From Candidatus Omnitrophota bacterium (GTDB lineage: Bacteria > Omnitrophota > Gorgyraeia > Duberdicusellales > 4484-171): a DNA stretch of 7,361 bases. Position numbers and translations under genes: made by a program. The notes under the pieces are model-generated. The model worked only from the letters and a program-made list of their open reading frames with translations. It was not told the origin of the DNA and did not search any database. This document shows, in pieces, positions 6,242 through 7,361 of this stretch; the first letter of the stretch is position 1, and each line of letters opens with the position of its first letter. The DNA lies in contig JALOBR010000075.1 of the NCBI GenBank assembly GCA_023228195.1, positions 1 to 7,361 on the forward strand, in the 5' to 3' direction.

Positions 6242-7047
6242 CTGTTTACGCCGATTATTGGTATTTTATACTTTGACGCAAATTGTAAAAATCTTTCCTT
6301 TTCTAACATTAAAACCTTGCCGGATTCCAGCAGAAGCGCAGAAGCTTTTATCCTTGCAAGAAGCTTTAACGTATGTATTCCTACAACCGGAACATCAAAC
6401 CTTAAGTCTTGGTTAGTTTTACTGAATTTAATAACAACGCAGCTGCCTCCAGCAAGCCTAAACCCGCGTTTTATCGTGTTATCGGTTCCTTCCAGGGCTT
6501 CCAGAGAAACTACGCTTTTATTTTTAATAACCGCAGTTTGCCCAATGTCCAGGTCAACGAATCTGGAAATAATTTTCGTTCCGAAGTTTATGTCTTCTTT
6601 AACGCAGTCCGAATAAACCAAATTATTCATACAGCCGCTTGAGGCAAGATTTTGTGTCAGGTATATAGTTGAATCGAGGAATCTAACTCCGTGTCGTTCG
6701 AGGTATCTAATAATGTTTGCAAAAATAGTGTGCGGCCGCATATCCTTAGTTTCGTCAACAAGCCTGATTAATTCATTATCCCAGTTTCTACGATTAAAAA
6801 TGCGTAGCGGCGTAATTTGCCCGGCCATTATGCACTCCGACAAACCTTCGTTCTCGATTGCATCCCGAAGACGGCCAAGATCGCCTACGGAAAACCAATA
6901 ACAATTATCTGCATATTTCTTGATAAGCTTTGATGTTTCGTGATGGAAACAAAAGGCAACAAGTTCAATCTGAGGATTTTTTTGTTTTATGGCTTTAGAA
7001 AGTATGATAGGAAGAAGACGATTTCCGGCAATGATTCCGAGTTTCAT
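6238..7047 (-). CDS. lpxI: LpxI, UDP-2,3-diacylglucosamine pyrophosphatase (lipid A synthesis)
   Basis: A 269-residue protein of the COG3494/DUF1009 family. LpxI hydrolyses UDP-2,3-diacylglucosamine to lipid X and UMP, the fourth step of lipid A synthesis, and replaces LpxH in many bacteria. The N-terminal nucleotide-binding loop MKLGIIAGNRLLP matches the LpxI start, MAGQITPLRIF (74-84) follows, and the C-terminal domain has the family signature EALEGTDNTI (183-192) and DLRFDVPVVG (214-223). Asp218 in RFDVP probably corresponds to catalytic Asp225 of the Caulobacter enzyme; this comes from memory of the motif. I chose the ATG at 7047 because it gives the expected MKLGIIAG start; a GTG at 7056 would add three residues. 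Length is close to the usual 270-285. The gene is preceded by lpxA, with the ACGAAT dyad element in between, and its stop overlaps the SpoIID-like start by four bases. No ribosome binding site is obvious (GTGATAAAT before ATG). Confidence 0.93.
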   Translation of the reverse strand: MKLGIIAGNRLLPIILSKAIKQKNPQIELVAFCFHHETSKLIKKYADNCYWFSVGDLGRLRDAIENEGLSECIMAGQITPLRIFNRRNWDNELIRLVDETKDMRPHTIFANIIRYLERHGVRFLDSTIYLTQNLASSGCMNNLVYSDCVKEDINFGTKIISRFVDLDIGQTAVIKNKSVVSLEALEGTDNTIKRGFRLAGGSCVVIKFSKTNQDLRFDVPVVGIHTLKLLARIKASALLLESGKVLMLEKERFLQFASKYKIPIIGVNR

Positions 7048-7061
7048 ATTTATCACAAACT

Positions 7062-7148
7062 GCCACGAATTTGGAACGAATTTACACGAATGGACCCCTT
7101 TCCTATCGATGGCAATTCGTCTATAATTCGTGATTAATTAATTCGTGT
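7062..7148. repeat. Dyad-symmetric ACGAAT/ATTCGT element between lpxA and lpxI
   Basis: Three ACGAAT cores (7065-7070, 7076-7081, 7086-7091) face three ATTCGT cores (7115-7120, 7126-7131, 7141-7146). Each pair is centred close to 7103-7106, so the arms pair as nested stems; for example CACGAATT at 7064-7071 pairs with AATTCGTG at 7140-7147. The loop is about 7094-7112. The element starts right behind the lpxA stop and fills nearly all of the 101-base gap to lpxI. I recall similar short CACGAATT-type repeats scattered between genes of uncultured bacteria, often translated by chance into peptides with NEFTRMD, as happens on the plus strand here. Whether it repeats elsewhere in this genome cannot be seen from one copy. 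Confidence 0.8.
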
Positions 7149-7361
7149 CTATTGTCTACCCAATCCACGTTTAGAAGAAGAAATAAATGAAAGCAAGTAG
7201 CTAAGCTCTTTGGTCAAAGGCAGTTCGCTTTTAACCAGTTCTTTTGCTTTATCAAGCGTATGATTTTCAAAAAAAAGAATCTTAAAAGCTTTTTTTAAAA
7301 CCTGTATTGCCTCAAGGGAAAAATTCGCCCGCTTCATGCCTATTGAATTAAGGCCGCAGGC
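7149..7361 (-). CDS. lpxA: LpxA, UDP-N-acetylglucosamine acyltransferase (C-terminal part only)
   Basis: The last 70 residues of a protein that begins beyond the right edge of the window; the frame stays open to base 7361. It reads ACGLNSIGMKRANFSLEAI, which matches the GLNxxGLKRRGFSxEAI segment where the left-handed parallel beta helix of LpxA gives way to its C-terminal helices. The rest (LKKAFKILFFENHTLDKA, then FISSSKRGLGRQ) follows the LpxA helical domain, which usually ends in an SxRG(I/L)xR-type tail. LpxA carries out the first step of lipid A synthesis, putting a hydroxyacyl chain on the 3-OH of UDP-GlcNAc in the cytoplasm. It is on the same strand as lpxI, as expected for a lipid A operon; lpxC, lpxD or fabZ may lie beyond the edge. 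The TAG stop directly abuts the dyad repeat, so the last codons could have been shaped by it. Confidence 0.9.
   Translation of the reverse strand, partial: ACGLNSIGMKRANFSLEAIQVLKKAFKILFFENHTLDKAKELVKSELPLTKELSYLLSFISSSKRGLGRQ

Noticed and set aside
7048..7056. GTG start for lpxI at 7056
   Set aside because: It adds only Met-Ile-Asn before the typical MKLGIIAG start, so the ATG at 7047 is preferred, though not proven.
7122..7127. TATAAT on the plus strand as a promoter -10 box
   Set aside because: It is part of a repeat arm, has no convincing -35 box at 17 bases, and would drive transcription antisense into lpxA.
6940..7137. Plus-strand reading frame of 65 codons containing NEFTRMD
   Set aside because: It runs antisense through the start of lpxI and then through the repeat; the peptide is the chance translation of ACGAAT arms.
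7062..7148. CRISPR array or intrinsic terminator made by the repeated cores
   Set aside because: The cores are 6-8 bases, in opposite orientations and with no spacers of constant length; no T run follows the stem in the direction of the lpx genes.

Overview
The window looks like a piece of chromosome from an uncultured, AT-rich, Gram-negative-type (diderm) bacterium. The lpxA and lpxI genes on the minus strand imply lipid A synthesis. Candidatus Omnitrophota or a neighbouring candidate phylum is my best guess, from the gene mix (many radical SAM enzymes, LpxI in place of LpxH, a TPR-SpoIID protein) and from the ACGAAT-type dispersed repeat. That assignment is inference from memory, not a search result.

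Plus strand, 1-4302: a tight co-directional run of five genes. They are the 3' part of a probable B12-binding-domain radical SAM protein (1-819), a COG1533-type radical SAM protein (838-1689), a family 2 glycosyltransferase (1696-2550), a radical SAM protein of the spore photoproduct lyase (SPL) family (2552-3925) and a small DgkA-type lipid kinase (3922-4302). The gaps are 18, 6, 1 and -4 bases, so one transcript is likely. Its promoter lies upstream of the window.

Minus strand, 7361-4304: lpxA (only its last 70 codons lie inside), lpxI (7047-6238) and a 645-residue secreted TPR plus SpoIID/LytB protein (6241-4304). The last two overlap by 4 bases (GTGA). The two gene runs converge, with a single base between the stop codons of dgkA and the SpoIID-like gene. 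Between lpxA and lpxI, where a tight join would be expected, sits a dyad-symmetric element of about 85 bases. It has three ACGAAT cores on one side and three ATTCGT cores on the other.

Functionally, the right half is envelope building: lipid A synthesis and a peptidoglycan-acting protein. The left half couples three different radical SAM enzymes to a glycosyltransferase and a lipid kinase. Its joint product is not recognisable, but a glycan or lipid modification pathway is a reasonable guess. The main points for a second look are the SPL-family enzyme that keeps the hydrogen-donor cysteine position, the radical SAM/glycosyltransferase operon, the inverted repeat between lpxA and lpxI, and a very GC-rich in-frame patch in the glycosyltransferase. 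No RNA genes, CRISPR array, insertion sequence or canonical terminator were seen. The only gene-free stretch over 50 bases is the repeat element.
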